From Epiperipatus broadwayi (Eukaryota; Onychophora; Udeonychophora; Euonychophora; Peripatidae): 64,000 bases of DNA. Below, piece by piece: positions 11,867 through 25,000 of the stretch (position 1 is its first letter; the number at the start of each line of letters is the position of its first letter). Made by a program: the position numbers and the translations under genes. Under the pieces are notes generated by a model. The model was not told the origin of the DNA, ran no database searches, and was given only the letters and a program-made list of their open reading frames with translations. The stretch is from NCBI GenBank assembly GCA_028023455.1, contig JAQFVV010000158.1, forward strand, positions 1,736,001 through 1,800,000. Reading direction: 5' to 3'.

Positions 11867-12097
11867 TAAACAAGGCAAAACTCTCTCCATACAGTAGTGC
11901 CACCCTGTGCCAATCAGAGTAATAGGTGCAGTGCTCTCAGATCCAAGGCTCCTCACTGATGATGGCCACAAGCCAGAAACTAGTCTGGGGATATTGGAAG
12001 AGTAGGCGCTAGATAGGGATTTTATGCACAAGCCTTCTGGCATCCATGTTTTACTCTTATTGGCAAGCCTTCTGGCATCCATGTTTAGTGGTTTAAT
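11867..12097 (+). mobile_element. Hammerhead-bearing repeat, copy 1 (short form)
   Basis: It starts with an inverted piece (AACAAGGCAAAACTCTC ... CAGAGTAAT) that is the reverse complement of the family's 3' end. It then jumps directly to the ribozyme segment and the GGATTTTATGCACAAGCC/TTCTGGCATCCAT tail, which is partly duplicated. It is only about 230 bp because the middle of the unit is absent. It interrupts the end of Gyp-1 pol. AAT runs on both sides (AATAATAATAATA) may be the target duplication but are low complexity. It is therefore younger than Gyp-1. Confidence 0.8.
11930..12010 (+). ncRNA. Type I hammerhead ribozyme, copy 1
   Basis: The core boxes are CTGATGA (11956-11962) and GAAA (11976-11979), with the predicted cleavage site after GTC (after 11985). 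Stem II is TGGC/GCCA around a CACAA loop and is fully paired in this copy. Stem I pairs TCCTCA with TGGGGA next to the core. After a GGC/TA internal loop it continues with ATCCA pairing TGGA(A), and an outer AGTGC/GCGCT helix. Stem III is minimal: AC and GT around TA. The conserved catalytic-core residues are all present. Hammerheads self-cleave RNA; here that would process a transcript of the repeat. Confidence 0.82.
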
Positions 12098-12483
12098 AAT
12101 AATAATACCAAAATGGTAAAGTTTTTACTAGGGGAGTGCGTATTGATGTTGGATTTTCTAAAACACAAATGGATCCAGGAGTTGTAAAACAGTTATTATA
12201 TAGACAAATTAGTCTGATTGAGTTACAAAGCATCAAAGTGTTAAGAAAACACATAAACTACCTTTGCCATCGTGAGAAAAGTTTTGCATCAAAGGAAGAC
12301 GAAACTGTATGATATGATATGAACCACTTGATGAAGGAACTGACAGATGAAGGAAACAGGAAGAAGAAGGATGAGTGGAAACCAACTAAAGACAAAGTGA
12401 TAGTCCTAAAAATTTCCTGAGTATGTAGACCACCGGTTAAATTTAAGGACTATGTAGTCAATTAAAGTAATGCATATTACTAG
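12098..12483 (+). pseudogene. Gyp-1 pol C-terminal tail remnant
   Basis: After the insertion, a pol-tail-like stretch continues (for example an ACTGTATGATATG...GAACCACTTGATG region), rich in K and E codons, to the purine tract before the LTR. Similar hydrophilic tails end pol in Gyp-3 and Gyp-4. No domain is recognisable. Confidence 0.4.
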
Positions 12484-13035
12484 AGTGGAGGAAGGACTGC
12501 TATATATTGTTTGTGTAATAGGTTTGATATGTTGTAACATTACATTTAACTCATAACATTAATGCTACTCTATGAAAAATGAAAAGAGAGCGCTGCTGTC
12601 GATTATGGTTCCAAGATATATGCTCGATAAATTGGATTTGGTATAAAAGCGTCAGCATAGATTTATCACTCAGTTCCTAGGATTTTGCCAGTATGGAGCC
12701 AGTAAGGCAAATGTAATTAATCCATAGCAGAGAAAGCCGTAGATTAAATGGCTGCTGTAGCAAGGCTCAGGCTGAATAAGGACTGGTAAATAGCAAACTT
12801 TACTATTATAACGGTCGGGAATTGAAGTGAAAATTACCAGTCTTACCATATCTGCCGCCAGGGCACCACTAGATCATTTGAACCTAGAAAATTTATAAAG
12901 TAGACAGATACGTGCTGTTAAGATCAAGACCGCCAGCCCTTGCCACTAGCTCATGGAGTAGCAGAGTTTTAAAACATTTATCAAATATATTTCTCTTAAT
13001 AAAGAATAATAAAAACAATCACTAGATCAGTCAGT
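12484..13035 (+). repeat. Gyp-1 polypurine tract and 3' LTR
   Basis: The purine tract GAGTGGAGGAAGGA (about 12483-12496) ends just before TGCTATATATTG at 12498. The same purine-tract/TGCT junction is seen in Gyp-2 and Gyp-4. Within the LTR, GGTATAAAAGCG at 12640 is a good TATA box and AATAAA at 12998 a polyadenylation signal. The right end near 13035 is an estimate because the 5' LTR is missing and no target duplication was found. Confidence 0.6.
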
Positions 13036-14120
13036 ACTAAAAACACAAAAAGTAACTTTATTTACGTATATATAAATCATAACACAAACTTTAAAAAAAT
13101 AAATTATGCTTTATTTTTTTTTTCATTATCATTATTTTATTTACTTTTAACTTTAATTTTTAATCTTAGAATGTCAAGCGTAGGTAGACCACCCAGACGA
13201 CACCTGTAAAAGATCTTCAAGGCACTTGACACCAGGATAAAGGTCCGCAACCACGCCAATGCTCGCTTCCAAATATATATCCGCAATCAATGCAATGTGA
13301 ACATGTTAACATCAAACCACGCTGACAGGAATGTCCATCTGAACAGCGTGATATTATTTGAAGAAACATGACCTTTGTCCAGTAGAAGGATTCACGTCTG
13401 TCTGACAAAGGAATCATGCATGTAATATAAAGAGAAAAATGCTACGTATGGATGGGAGAGCGGTCTAACTTGCCGGTTTATCGTCTCCATCCATAGAGCT
13501 GGAATGGGTTAATGTTGCAGGAAATACATCTGCATCCATTGCAACGATATGACTACCTCTTTGGGTTCATGCATTCAGTTGGACTCGTCGCTCTAATGTG
13601 CTAACACACTTCACATTACATCGATGTAAATGTCCATATATCTTTCCACCAGCACTGACATAACTACGAAACAAATAGTCCGAAGTCAAAACCCCTAATT
13701 CAAACGAGGTTGAGCAGCTACCCACACTCAACTTACATTTAATTCAAAAAAATCTTTAGTTTAAGGTTTTAAAATCATTTTACGATAACACATTATATTT
13801 AACTTATTTTTACTACAAATACTATTTAATCTACTTTTCCCTTCTTTTAAATTCAATAATGCACAAATAACGATGTATTTTCTGTCTTTAAATTCATTTG
13901 CAATAGCAAACCCCCACCCTATTACAAACAGATATTAAGCATGAATAAATAAAAGAAAAACAATACATATTTTAAGAAATTTCAAACTTTAGATAAGACT
14001 TTTAAAATTTCAAAGTTTATAAAATAAAGTTCTGGTTTGATTTGGAAATAAAGTTTATAGTTCATATTTAAATAAAATTAAAGTTCGGAGATTTTAGATT
14101 GAAGAGTTTATATTCCATAT
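13036..14120. other. Non-coding sequence with a less AT-rich block
   Basis: The block at about 13165-13735 is clearly richer in G and C than its surroundings and is probably an old mobile element, but I recognise no protein motif, terminal repeat or RNA fold in it. The remainder is AT-rich. Confidence 0.4.
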
Positions 14121-14400
14121 TTATAATTTATATTTTTCTTTCTCCATGCTCGTTCCTTTGCGACGAAGATCTGAGTTATGCAAGGGCCATTTCTTGCGGA
14201 CGATGGCAATTTTATGAAGATTTCTGAAGATAGTTCCAGTGGTTGGATCCTGGGATCTGTGGAGATGAAGGCTGCCTTCGGCCAGCCGTACCGAAGGAAG
14301 CACGATGAAGCTGATTACATCTTCGGTGACGGCGATAATAGCTTTTTAAAATTTTTATTTTACTTTCAGCAAATACGAATGAATTCAAAATTTTAATTTT
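14121..14400. other. Unrecognised block with open frames on both strands
   Basis: A 72-codon plus frame (14178-14396) and a 60-codon minus frame (14121-14303) overlap. Neither shows a domain I know. The block is less AT-rich than its flanks and could be repeat-derived. I do not call a gene. Confidence 0.3.
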
Positions 14401-14929
14401 CTGATTCTCTCTAATTAATTATTGCTTTTGGAACTTTCTTTTTATAGTCCTCAGGCACCTTATCTCTGGAATGCATGGATCCATCAAACATATTCCATAT
14501 CTGTATTTCATTGAGTTTGTGGCCAAGTAGATTTTGGGTTTATGGCTAAGTAAATTTTTCCACTGAGGTCTGTGTCTATCTTGGGCAGGAAAAGCAAGTC
14601 TTTTGTTTCTATTTCTAGACTCTTATCTCTTTCGTAATCATCTCTTCAATGGTCATTTTGCCCTAAGGATCTGTTTGTAATTTTTATTTTTAAGATTAAA
14701 AACTCTCTTCGTTATTTTTAAAATTAAAAGGTTTTTATTATATTTTATTTAAACTATAGAATCTTAGCTTCGATTCTACAATTTTTTTAAAGCTTGTCTT
14801 ATTTTAATATTTAAATTAATAATTTATTATTTGTGCGTTTTGAACGTTTGTGATTTTAATTCAGTATTAGATATTTATAAAAACATTAAGTATTACAATT
14901 TAAATTTAATGCATATATATATTGAAGCT

Positions 14930-15030
14930 GGAAATATAGTACATATTTCTGCTTCACCTAGTGTCAATGTCATCAGCACTAGTCTGGGTTTGAACCCAAT
15001 CTTTATTAACTGACACCCATCTCATAATAG
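14930..15030 (+). repeat. Possible tRNA-related SINE relic
   Basis: GGGTTTGAACCCAATC at about 14987-15002 resembles a pol III B box, with a TAGTGTCAATGTCATCAGCACTAG segment upstream. No second copy was found and the A box is unclear. Confidence 0.25.
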
Positions 15031-15490
15031 GTGGTAGTATATTTTAAGCAATATTATAATCTTTTATATTTCATTAATCTTAATTTATAATTAAAATTAA
15101 CCTTTTTATATTAGTTTATTTATTTTATATTTGTAAAAATGTATTTTGTTTCTTTTATTAAATTGAATTGAATCCTAGATATCTATAAAATGTTACAAAT
15201 ATTTCAAATTCTTTATTAAAGTTCATTTTTCTTCAATTAATCAGTTGGTAACATTTTATATTTATCTTTTAATCAATGTAATTAGAAAGTCAATTATTTG
15301 AACAATGTAATAGTTGAAAAGTTTTGTAAATTTCTGCTTAAGTTTATGTCAAATATAAGTTTGAAAGTCATTGTACCAAATTCCTAAACTTTTTCCAAAT
15401 AAAATCTACATTTTTGTTAATCTAAGCCTTAATTAAATAGATTTTGTTAGTACAATGACTGATAAACTTAATATGCTTGTTTTTTTTTTT
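15031..15490. other. AT-rich sequence, nothing recognised
   Basis: No gene, RNA or repeat seen. Confidence 0.5.
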
Positions 15491-15905
15491 TTAATTAGCA
15501 GATCAACCCTTGGCACATGTTAATGCAGAATTATAGACTTCCCTCCAAAGCAGGCACCAACCTCAGAGGACCGCTTAGAGCAATTTCAATTAGCAGTTGT
15601 CACTGTAGATTGAATCCTGTAAATAAGACCAGAACATATAAATAGTGGAAAATTATTGAAGGAGATTATTATTGAGTTTACTGAAGAGAAGTGATTAATC
15701 TATATATACATCATGCCTAAAGAAATGACAGGGTGAAAAGATCGGTTGTTTGCTTCTCAGAGGTCTGTTCCACCACCTCAACACCATGCTTTTCCGGTGC
15801 TCTCAAGAGAAGACCTAGCCCGAGACGATACTGTCAAGGAAGCCTGCTGAATGATTTGATAGTAACTGCTGTTTTAAGCCATGGAATGCCTACCGATTGA
15901 TTCTG
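15491..15905 (+). other. Unrecognised less AT-rich block, possible old retroelement tail
   Basis: It contains a TATA-like TATAAATAG at about 15638 and, in one frame near 15765-15846, a short PPPQHHAFPVLSREDLARDD segment ending in a stop. The protein is not recognised. Base composition and the broken frames suggest a decayed mobile element. Confidence 0.3.
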
Positions 15906-17925
15906 AGGTAAAATCCAATTCACCGCAAGCAATTGATTCTATTTTACTTGTTTTCCAAATCAATACTAATTTATATATATCTGTGTGATGTTTATACGGC
16001 TTGGTTTAAAATGCTCTTTAATTTTTCTCTTAAATTAAAATATCAATTCTAGATTATTTTGATGCGGCAAAATTAAATTAATTTTTGATTTATTTAGAAT
16101 ATTTGACTTACTGAAATTTCCAAGTACAAAATTCAACGAGCTATTAACTTTAAATTCTCTCCCTCTTATTTTTCCAGTCAAAATCATTACAGAAGACTTA
16201 CTTCCCGTAAATTAATTAATAGAAAGCTCGTTTAGTTTTGTACATCATATATAAATTTATTTTGAATGATTGAAATTATTTTAAAAGTATCTTACTATTA
16301 CCTCCAATTTAAAATAGCCCTGTAATTATTTCTGAAAGAAAAAAGAATTTTACTGAATCAATTAAGTAAAATCTATTATAACGTTTTGTCAGCATATGTT
16401 TCATACATATATATTTTTATTTGTCAAAAATAGTAAAAAAATTCGATGTATAATTTATGCTTTATATTGTCAAACTTCATCAGAAGTGAGTTTGATATTC
16501 AATGTCCCGTTTATGTTAATTAAAAGACAGTCTTATTTTGTAATCTTTCATAAACTATTTAATAACTTATTAATAAATGAAATATTTGTAAAGTATGGAA
16601 AACAATTTATATTTTAGTTTTAATTCTTGCCTTTCTTTTTATAATATAATTATGATTCATTCGTTGATGGTCTAAGCTTTCTGGGACTCCCTGTGATGTC
16701 AGGGAGCCGATTATTTTAATCAGGAATTAAATTATTAATTTTGTTACTGATACACTATCTATCTATATATGTCTAAGGCATTATGTATTTATAGCTACAA
16801 CCATTCATTTAGTATTAGTATTTTGCTTTGCTACTTACTCATCAGGACCTTCAGAAATTTAACTGACCAGTCCAACCTTTTACTCTCCCTCAAAGTAGAC
16901 ATAGTTCATACCAAGGGATCCATTTTCAGGCATTGCCATTAAGATGTGTTTGGGAATTCCAGCACATCACATTTATTATTATTATTCAGAGACATGTTTT
17001 GGCTGGAGGGCCAGCATTTCTCATCATCCACCTATATATATATATATATCAGGAATTTCTTTTAGTAAAGCCACCCAGAGGTTCATAACAGACCTCATTT
17101 ATTTTTATTGTAATCTATAATAGCATACTGCCTTCTTCATCATTTTATATCTTTATTTAGCAAACCTGAAATGCTCTCTGCCATGATGGCACGTCCTTCA
17201 CAAAACAAATTTCGTAATTAATTAAATCTGACTGTATAATTGTCAATTATTTATTTAAGAACTATTTTGCTTCCCACACTCATTATATACAAATGATTTT
17301 AAATGTAATAGTGTTTTAAATGCCCATCTTTCATGTCTTGTAATATATATAAAACAGATTTATTTGTAATATCTTGAAGAGGGCTAATAATATTTTATTG
17401 CTGATTGGTTTTTGGCCGACCAATTAACAAACTTTTACATTGTTTGTCAAAGCCGCATCAAAACGAATTAAAGAAAATAACCAAGTTGTATAAACAAAGA
17501 CTTAACTTATTTTGTACTAAATTCCTTAATAAATTCCTATAATATTGTTATTTAAATAAGCTTAGTTTGTCATTACTCCCAATCTCTAAGGTTAATTACT
17601 CTATTTGTTTATAATATTTCTTTGATGTAAATTCACTTCTTTATAATGTTGCCATAAAGAATTATCATTATTACAGTTCAAACCACTAGTAATTGATCAA
17701 ATCATATCTGTACCGTTCTGCAATTGTCAGAATCCATTAAATCATTGATTTTTCATATAAACCCTTTATTATTTTGAATCTCTATGTGAACCATGACCTC
17801 CAGCTGGGACGGAATAAAACCAAGCACTGCTAGTGTCATCACAAACGTTATCCATTAGTCAGAGAGGCAATAGTTTAGGAAAATAGGTTAGGATTCATCC
17901 TTGTCCTGACATATGTATCTTTGCA
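15906..17925. other. AT-rich intergenic sequence
   Basis: No gene seen. It holds TA microsatellites (near 17035-17050) and a short ATT run (near 16974-16987). Confidence 0.45.
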
Positions 17926-18012
17926 TGGTTGGATTCAAGGCACTTTTGCTTGGATTATTGGTCTTGTTGAATGAATACACGATTTTGACCGGCACAATAT
18001 CCCGTTACACTA
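17926..18012 (-). repeat. Diverged third copy of the dispersed open-frame repeat
   Basis: On the minus strand, ATATTGTGCCGGTCAAAA matches the start of the copies at 3285 and 7446. The following frame (DIVPVK...FNKTNNPSK) keeps a similar residue pattern but is diverged. The surrounding 17800-18010 block is less AT-rich. Confidence 0.35.
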
Positions 18013-19023
18013 TATTACCATGTAAATAAAATTAGTGAAATCTTGTGTGTAAATATTATTTTCATGTTCATATGTAATTAGATATTAAAATATAAAACTT
18101 ATAATTATGAGTTCGTGTTTTGATGCTATCTTACTGGTTAAACTTGAAGAAAACTTTTAAAACACAGCAATAAGAAAAAAGCAAATCTACAAAAGAAAAA
18201 ATCAAAATTAAATGTAATTTTTAGGAAAAAGAATTTTCTCACTAGATAATAAATTCTAGATAATCAGGTGTGATAGTCTTGCCTTGAAAAGGGCTTATAT
18301 AAACAAAAACAATTTGCTATTATTTATATATTAATTACCTTTCTGTTAGTAGGTTTTGATGAGATGAATGTATTTTAATACACATTATTACGATATATCT
18401 CTTTAATAAAGTATATATTAAAATTTATTATAAACATAACTGTTATCATTAAAATGTCTAACATTTACAGAAATTTTATTTTATATCTTCAATTTTATAT
18501 ACAAAATTATTAATATTTTTGTACTTGATGAATATAATACAAAGTAATTCAAATGCCATTAGTTTTTATTTAATCCATGTAAGATGTTATTGTGTTAGTA
18601 TTTTTCTTTTTAAAAAAATGAGAATCTCTGCAAATATAAAATCATAAGTCTTTAGTAATATAACAATAAAATAGTTTTAATATAATACAATAATTTACAG
18701 GTAAATAAGAATGTTATGAATGTGTGTGTGCATGTATGTATATAAAAATATTTAAAATTATTCACATTGCATCAGGCTTTAGAAGAAGCAATACGGAGAA
18801 AACTACTTCTACACTGACATTAATACAAGAGACAAGATCAAAGTATTGAAAATCTTTACAACAAAAAAATGATAAATCCGAAAAGACCGATGATAACAAT
18901 TTTTTTTTAGAGCAAAAATTCTTCCAAATTAAACTGGCAAATAAATTACAATTCTATAAGTCAGCCTGATGCAGGCAGGTTCGATTGTCAATCAGTCACA
19001 AATGGAGTCAAATCATTCTTTGA
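18013..19023. other. Downstream region and probable 3' UTR of SUCLA2
   Basis: The bases just below 19024 follow the SUCLA2 stop codon on the minus strand, so part of this stretch should be its 3' UTR. AT-richness gives several possible polyadenylation signals and I cannot choose one. A GCAGGTTCGATTGTC string at about 18975 resembles a B box but is isolated. Confidence 0.45.
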
Positions 19024-19098
19024 TTATATAGGTAATTCAAACTTTACGTCAATTGCTGCTTCTCTGGCCATACCAACAATAGCGGAAAGCTTGACTAC
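19024..19098 (-). CDS. SUCLA2: SUCLA2 terminal coding exon
   Basis: The acceptor is a pyrimidine-rich tract ending in ACAG just above 19098. The exon encodes [20 protein letters not shown] then ELPI and a TAA stop (19024-19026), 24 codons. It starts in phase 0 after the ATG codon that ends the previous exon. The DVKFELPI end is characteristic of SUCLA2 C-termini. Confidence 0.92.
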   Translation of the reverse strand, partial: VVKLSAIVGMAREAAIDVKFELPI

Positions 19099-22000
19099 CT
19101 GTAAAAAAAATAATAATAATAAAGAATTAAGCATTTAGTTCTCATTTATAGATATACACAAAGAGAATTAAAATTCATATAGAATTTACAAAAAAATATC
19201 TTATTTGAACTTCCATCCAGAAATCAATATAGAAGGAAATGATTTTTAATAAAGATATTCTGATAATATACATATTAAAAAAAAAGTTTTCTTCATATCA
19301 TTTGGTAAATAATTTAAAAAAAAAACTCATCAATATTCTTTCAGTATTTTATGACAGTTTTAGTTTGTTTATAAATATTGTTTATCTTCCATTTTTATCT
19401 GTAAATCATCTCTCTCACCTCAATGTCTATGGAATATTATAATATCAGGATAAATCCAATTGGTAGTGCATTTAAATGTACAATATTTTATAAAACATAA
19501 TAAATGAAAGATAAAAAGAATATAAATGATAATCAACTATTCTGAATACTGGCCTCAAAATTCTTATTCAACAACACATGGGGCTTATATAGAAGGTTGG
19601 CCCCATAAAAATGAGACACTCACTAACTTAGATGACAATCCTTTGATTTGTATGCAAAAGAATCCCAATTGAAACAGCAGACTTCTACCTTTAGCCTTGC
19701 ATGGCATAAACCAAATGTATATAAGTTACAATAAAATTTATTTTAAACTATTCTGATCTTCTAAGCTGATAAAACAATAACAGCTGTACTATTATCAGAT
19801 TTAATTTCCAAGATCTAAAAATTATATGTTATTAAAGATAAAAATTGATTATTTTTTAATCATAATATCAGTTCTCAAAAGCTTACCAATATAAATTAAA
19901 TTGACCAGAGTAAAACTTATTTTTCATTACCCTCAGTGGAGAATACACAAAAATATTGTATTCTTAAGTCACTATTGTTATCATTCAACTAACTGCTCAA
20001 GAGATATGATAACACTTCACTGACTCCTGAATGAATGCGGAATGCTTTCAGATCCTTATAAAATTTCTGCAAAACATTGTATTGGCATCAAACTGAAGAT
20101 CACTGTTTTATTAATTTGACCAGTAATATATTCAGGGTCATGCAATTAGTTGGCAGCTGAATATATATGTTGATGAATAAAAAAATTTAAACACAAACTT
20201 TAATAAAACTTTAAAAGTTCATTTACTTTGAATACTAATGGTATTACTAAGACAATTAGTAGTTCAATTTGCTAGTTGAATATAAAATCGCTAAGATTTC
20301 TTTAAGTTTCATTATCTCCTTAGAGATTGAATATATACAGTCTCTATTTTGCAAGCACCTTACTGCTCACTCACATTCACTTCAGAGATAATCCAAATAG
20401 ATTCTTGACTAGTGCTCTTCTTTATTTATATCCAGTACAACTTCACAATTCTAGTTTAACTTTCTACAAGTTTATTTTTATTTTCTTTCATTACAAATAT
20501 TATTCTCACACTTGATACTGCTTAATTTTTCTGTCGACTCTTTCATCAACAAGAAATTTAGTCTGTTGTTATTGTAAGTTATTCTGCAGTATTTTAGCAT
20601 ATTATTATTAAAAGCTTGTACACATTCACACACCTTTATTTATATTTAATAAATATAATAAAATATATATATCTGTGTGTACACAGCATTCCTTCCCCTA
20701 CTCCAGAACATTTATACACAGAAAACTTTTGTTTACAAAAGATAATCTTGCAGTTTTTTAGGTATCCATTTCTCTTTAACAGGTCTTTTTGGGGTTACCA
20801 CTTCTTTTCTCTGTTCTGTAGTATTTTCTCCTCCCTCAGTATTAGCTTCTTGAACAGGAGAGCTAATTGGAGTTTTTATTTTAGTTTCTTCAGAAATATG
20901 TCTTTCTTTCTTTTTCCATATTAGGAATGCCGACTACATCATCTAATGGTTCTGATCTCCATTCTTTTATATGGTTAATATGACATACAAATATTCTGCA
21001 GTCTTCTAACCTTATTTTGCATATTTGCTGAGATATAATTTTTATAATGATTCCCAGGGGCCATTTCTTTTTTATAATATCTTTAATCCATAAGCTTTGC
21101 TTTTCAGTAAATTTTACACTTTCCAGATTTCTTCCTACTTTTATTTGGAGTAATACTGACAAGTGCATTTTCCTGCTTTGTCTTAGTAGTAAATCTGCGA
21201 GAATTTTCTTTGAGACCAGGCTGGGCATAAAATGCTGATAAAATATTGCAGCAGTAATTGCTTTTTGTATATCAGTATACTCTTGTTTATTTAAGGCATT
21301 TTTTAGCTGATATACTGCCTTCCCCACAATTCTGTTCGATGTGGGTGATAAACTGGTTTTAATATATATGCTGTATCGCCTTGGGAGTCAGAGAGCTATC
21401 AAATTTCTATGAGCTAAACCCAGTTCTATTATAAGTCATTGTAGTTTCTGGATAGCCATGTGTTGCAAAGAGTTCATTAACAAGTTTTATTGCACACTCA
21501 GTACTTGTGTCCTTGACTATACAATATTCCACCCATTTAGAATAAACATCTACAGGTACAAATATTTTCCTGTGAAATGGTCCTTCATGGTCCAATGGAC
21601 TCACTGAAGACTTGAATTTCTTATTCGGTAAATTTGTTGTGCTTTGGCAACAATTTTTTACAGTCCATTCAATGTTGCCATTTAATTCTGGCAACCAAAC
21701 ATATGAGTGCTTTAACTCCTTCATTCTAACAATAACAGGATGTTCCTTGCATAGTAGGATACTTTTCCCATCTTCTGATGGAATCATCACCCAGTCCATC
21801 ATTAAAATGCGATTTTTGTAAGTTGACAAGTTTTGTTGAGCATTCCAGATAGCTGGAGACAAATTTTCTGGTCATTTAAATGGCCATCCATGTTTTATCC
21901 ATCTTTCTAGGATGACATGAATTTTTATTCCTGTCTGTCCATTCTGCTAATACTCTATTATTGATATTATCTAGCTTTAGGACATCTATATAATTAACCT

Positions 22001-25000
22001 CACACATGCGAGACTTTTGTGCTTCTTTGTTCGGCATTCTTGATAGGGTATCCGTGTGCTTAATTTGCTTTCTGGATCTGTAGCACAATTCATAATCATA
22101 TGATACCAAGATATTTATTCACTTTATTCAGTCGCTGATTAGAATGGTTTGGGTTTGCTTATTCTTCCCCAGTATTCCTAATAATGGTCTATGGTTGGCG
22201 TAAATTTTGAAAAACTATCCATAAATGTATTGATGAAACTTTTTCACTGCACATACTATCACTAAAGCCTCTTTGTCTAGTTAGTTGTGGTTCTTCTTGG
22301 CCGTAGACATTGTTCTTGAAGCATACATGATAGGATGCTTACCACCATGCAGCTATACATGATAACACTGCTCCTACCCCCAAATTCTGAAACACCAGTT
22401 GTAATAATCACTTCTTGCTTTTCAATATAATGCACTAATAACTTAATCAGAAGATAGTAACTCTTTTACTCTCTGAAAAGCTATATCTTTGCAGTTTTCC
22501 ACATTTGGTTTTTTTCCAAATCTTCCTTGCAAAAACATTGTCGAATAAATTGACCAATCCTAGAAATTCCTATAATTGTTTAGCATTCTTTGGCTTTGCA
22601 ATATTTTTCACTGCAGTTACTTTTACTGGGTTCAGATATTTTCTTTGATAATATGTCCAAGAAATTTTATTTCTTTATTAGTCCAAATATATTTCTGGAC
22701 ATTTAACCTTCCACCGAATTTCTGTAATTTTTCAGACTACATAGACAATTTCTTTTAATTTAACTCACTGTCAGCGATCACTAATTATAGTATAAAACCT
22801 TTTATTCCTCACAATAAATTTTCTATTTTTGCCTGGAAGATATTTAGTGTATGCATGTTTATATCAATAATTGCACTATTTTCTTGGTTACCAGAATTTG
22901 ATGAAAAGCTGCTTTCAAATCAAGTTTTGTGAAGTATTTAGCCTTTTGCAAAGACGCTAGTACTTTATCAACTCTGGATAAGGGGTACACACATTTGTTT
23001 ATGTACTTGTTGACAGTAACTCGCATTGTCAGATTTAATACTGCTACAATTGGCATAAACCAGGCTGACTCCTCGCAAAGTGTAATTATGCCTTTGCTTG
23101 TTAACTCATTTAAAGCCTTCTCAAATTTTGAGTTAAGTGCAAAAGTGACCTTCCTTGGTCTGTATACAACTTGTTGGGCGCTATTTGCTATTTCAATATC
23201 GATTGGTTTTGTTTTGAACTCCGCTGAGTTTGTTTTAAAAAACAGTGGAAATGGTTTTCCTACTTCAGCTTCTGATTTTATTTTCTTCATGAAGTTTATT
23301 TTTATCCTCAGAGACTTAAACCAACTTCTTCCTAGTATTGGGTTAATGTTTCATTCTGCCACATATAATGGTAATTGTTTTGTATGGCCATTCATACAGG
23401 CACTGTAACCATTCCTCCAATTTTTATGTAGTTGCCATTTATGTCTGACATCACTGTAAACTTTTTCTATTTGTCCTTTAGGTTTGCCTTTTTACAAATC
23501 AAATTTCAGTCTCTCCATGAAATTAACGGTATGTTTGCCCCACTATTGATCTCCATTTGTATATTTTGATTGAAGATTTTAATGTTTAATTTCAGCATAT
23601 CATTAGTATCATTCAATTTATTTGTAAATGTTAATTTTTTAGACACTTCTCACCCTCAATTTACTCTTTCGGTATAAATCTTGCTTTGTCATTTGCCAAC
23701 TAGATAACTTTGATAAATGATCTTTAAATCCGCAATCAAAACATCTTTTTGTTTTAAACTTGCAGTTAGGTTTAAAATGTCCTATTTTTTCACAACAATA
23801 ACAAGTAGGGGGTTTCTTTATTAACTTTCTGCTTATTTCTTTTTTCGTTTTTGCCGGGTTTATTCTAGTTTCTGAAGAATTGTACTCAGTCACATTCCTG
23901 GAAGTTTGTATATGGTTTACCACAATTTAGTAAGCTAGTGATTGTTCAAAAGCAACCTTATTTGGTTGTCTTTCCCACTTAGTAATATTTCTTTAAGGTT
24001 TATGTTTATTATTCCCCATAATAATAGATCTTCACATATGTTTTCATTTTGCAACTAAATTCTCCTCAAAAATGAAGATGTGCTGTAAATTTCGACATTA
24101 TGGGTTTGAAATATGCATTTAGTTTTATCAGTAACTTTTCATAGTGTATTTCTTCAGACAGCTTGGTATCACATAATTGATTTGCCATATTCAAGACATC
24201 TTTATGAATATCCATAATAGAGTTGCTACTTTAAGTTTCTTATCTATTATCCCATTCATAAGCATGTATTTATCAATATAATTCGTATATATGAAATGTT
24301 ATCACATTTTTCTGCATTTTCAGTTCACTACACCATTCAATTTAATATCTCACTAATCCTTTTAAGCATGTTTAAAATGACTGCACCAGATAATATATTC
24401 AGGGCCATGCAGTCAGTTGGCAACTGAGTACATACACGTTGTTGAATAAAAAAACTAAACACAAAGTTTAATAAAACATCAAGAGTTTATTTACTCTGAA
24501 TACTAATAGTATTAGTAAGGTAGATGAGTTTATTTACTCTGAATACTAATGCTATTAGTAAGGTAAATAGTAGTTCAACTTGATAGTTGAATATAAGATC
24601 ATTAAGATCTCCTTAAGTTTCATTATCTCCTTAGAGATTGAATATATGTAAAGTCTCTTTATTTTGCAAGTACCTTACCTTACTGCTCACACACATTTAC
24701 TTCAGAGATAATCCAAATAGATTCTTGATTAGAGCTTTTTTTATTTGTATCCAAACATCTTCATAATTCTAGTTTAACTTTCCACTAGTTTATTTTTGTT
24801 CCTCTTCTTCCATTCCTGACCTTATTTTCACATTTAACACTGCTTAATTCTTCTGCAGATTCTTTTATCACTTTGGCTAATTTGTAAAAAAGTAACTTTC
24901 ATTAACATGCAAATTAGCCTGTTGCTATTTTCCATAAGTTTTATTTCTTTCTACATAATTAATTAGCTATTTCTTTTCTGGATCATTTTAGCATATTATT

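Larger units (their letters stand above)
9153..13035 (+). mobile_element. Gyp-1: 5'-truncated, decayed Ty3/gypsy-like LTR retrotransposon
   Basis: The order is gag remnant, zinc-knuckle region, protease, reverse transcriptase, RNase H, integrase, purine tract, 3' LTR, as in Ty3/gypsy elements. Frames are broken many times. The 5' LTR and most of gag are missing; the left end is the palindrome at 9082-9199. A hammerhead-bearing repeat is inserted near the end of pol (11867-12097). It lies downstream of SUCLA2. Confidence 0.85.

Noticed and set aside
13441-13490. GGGAGAGCGGTCTAAC segment resembling a tRNA D arm
   Set aside because: No anticodon or T arm follows at the right spacing.
14178-14396. 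72-codon plus-strand frame with a normal-looking composition
   Set aside because: No recognised domain, overlapped by an equally open minus-strand frame; kept only as an unrecognised block.
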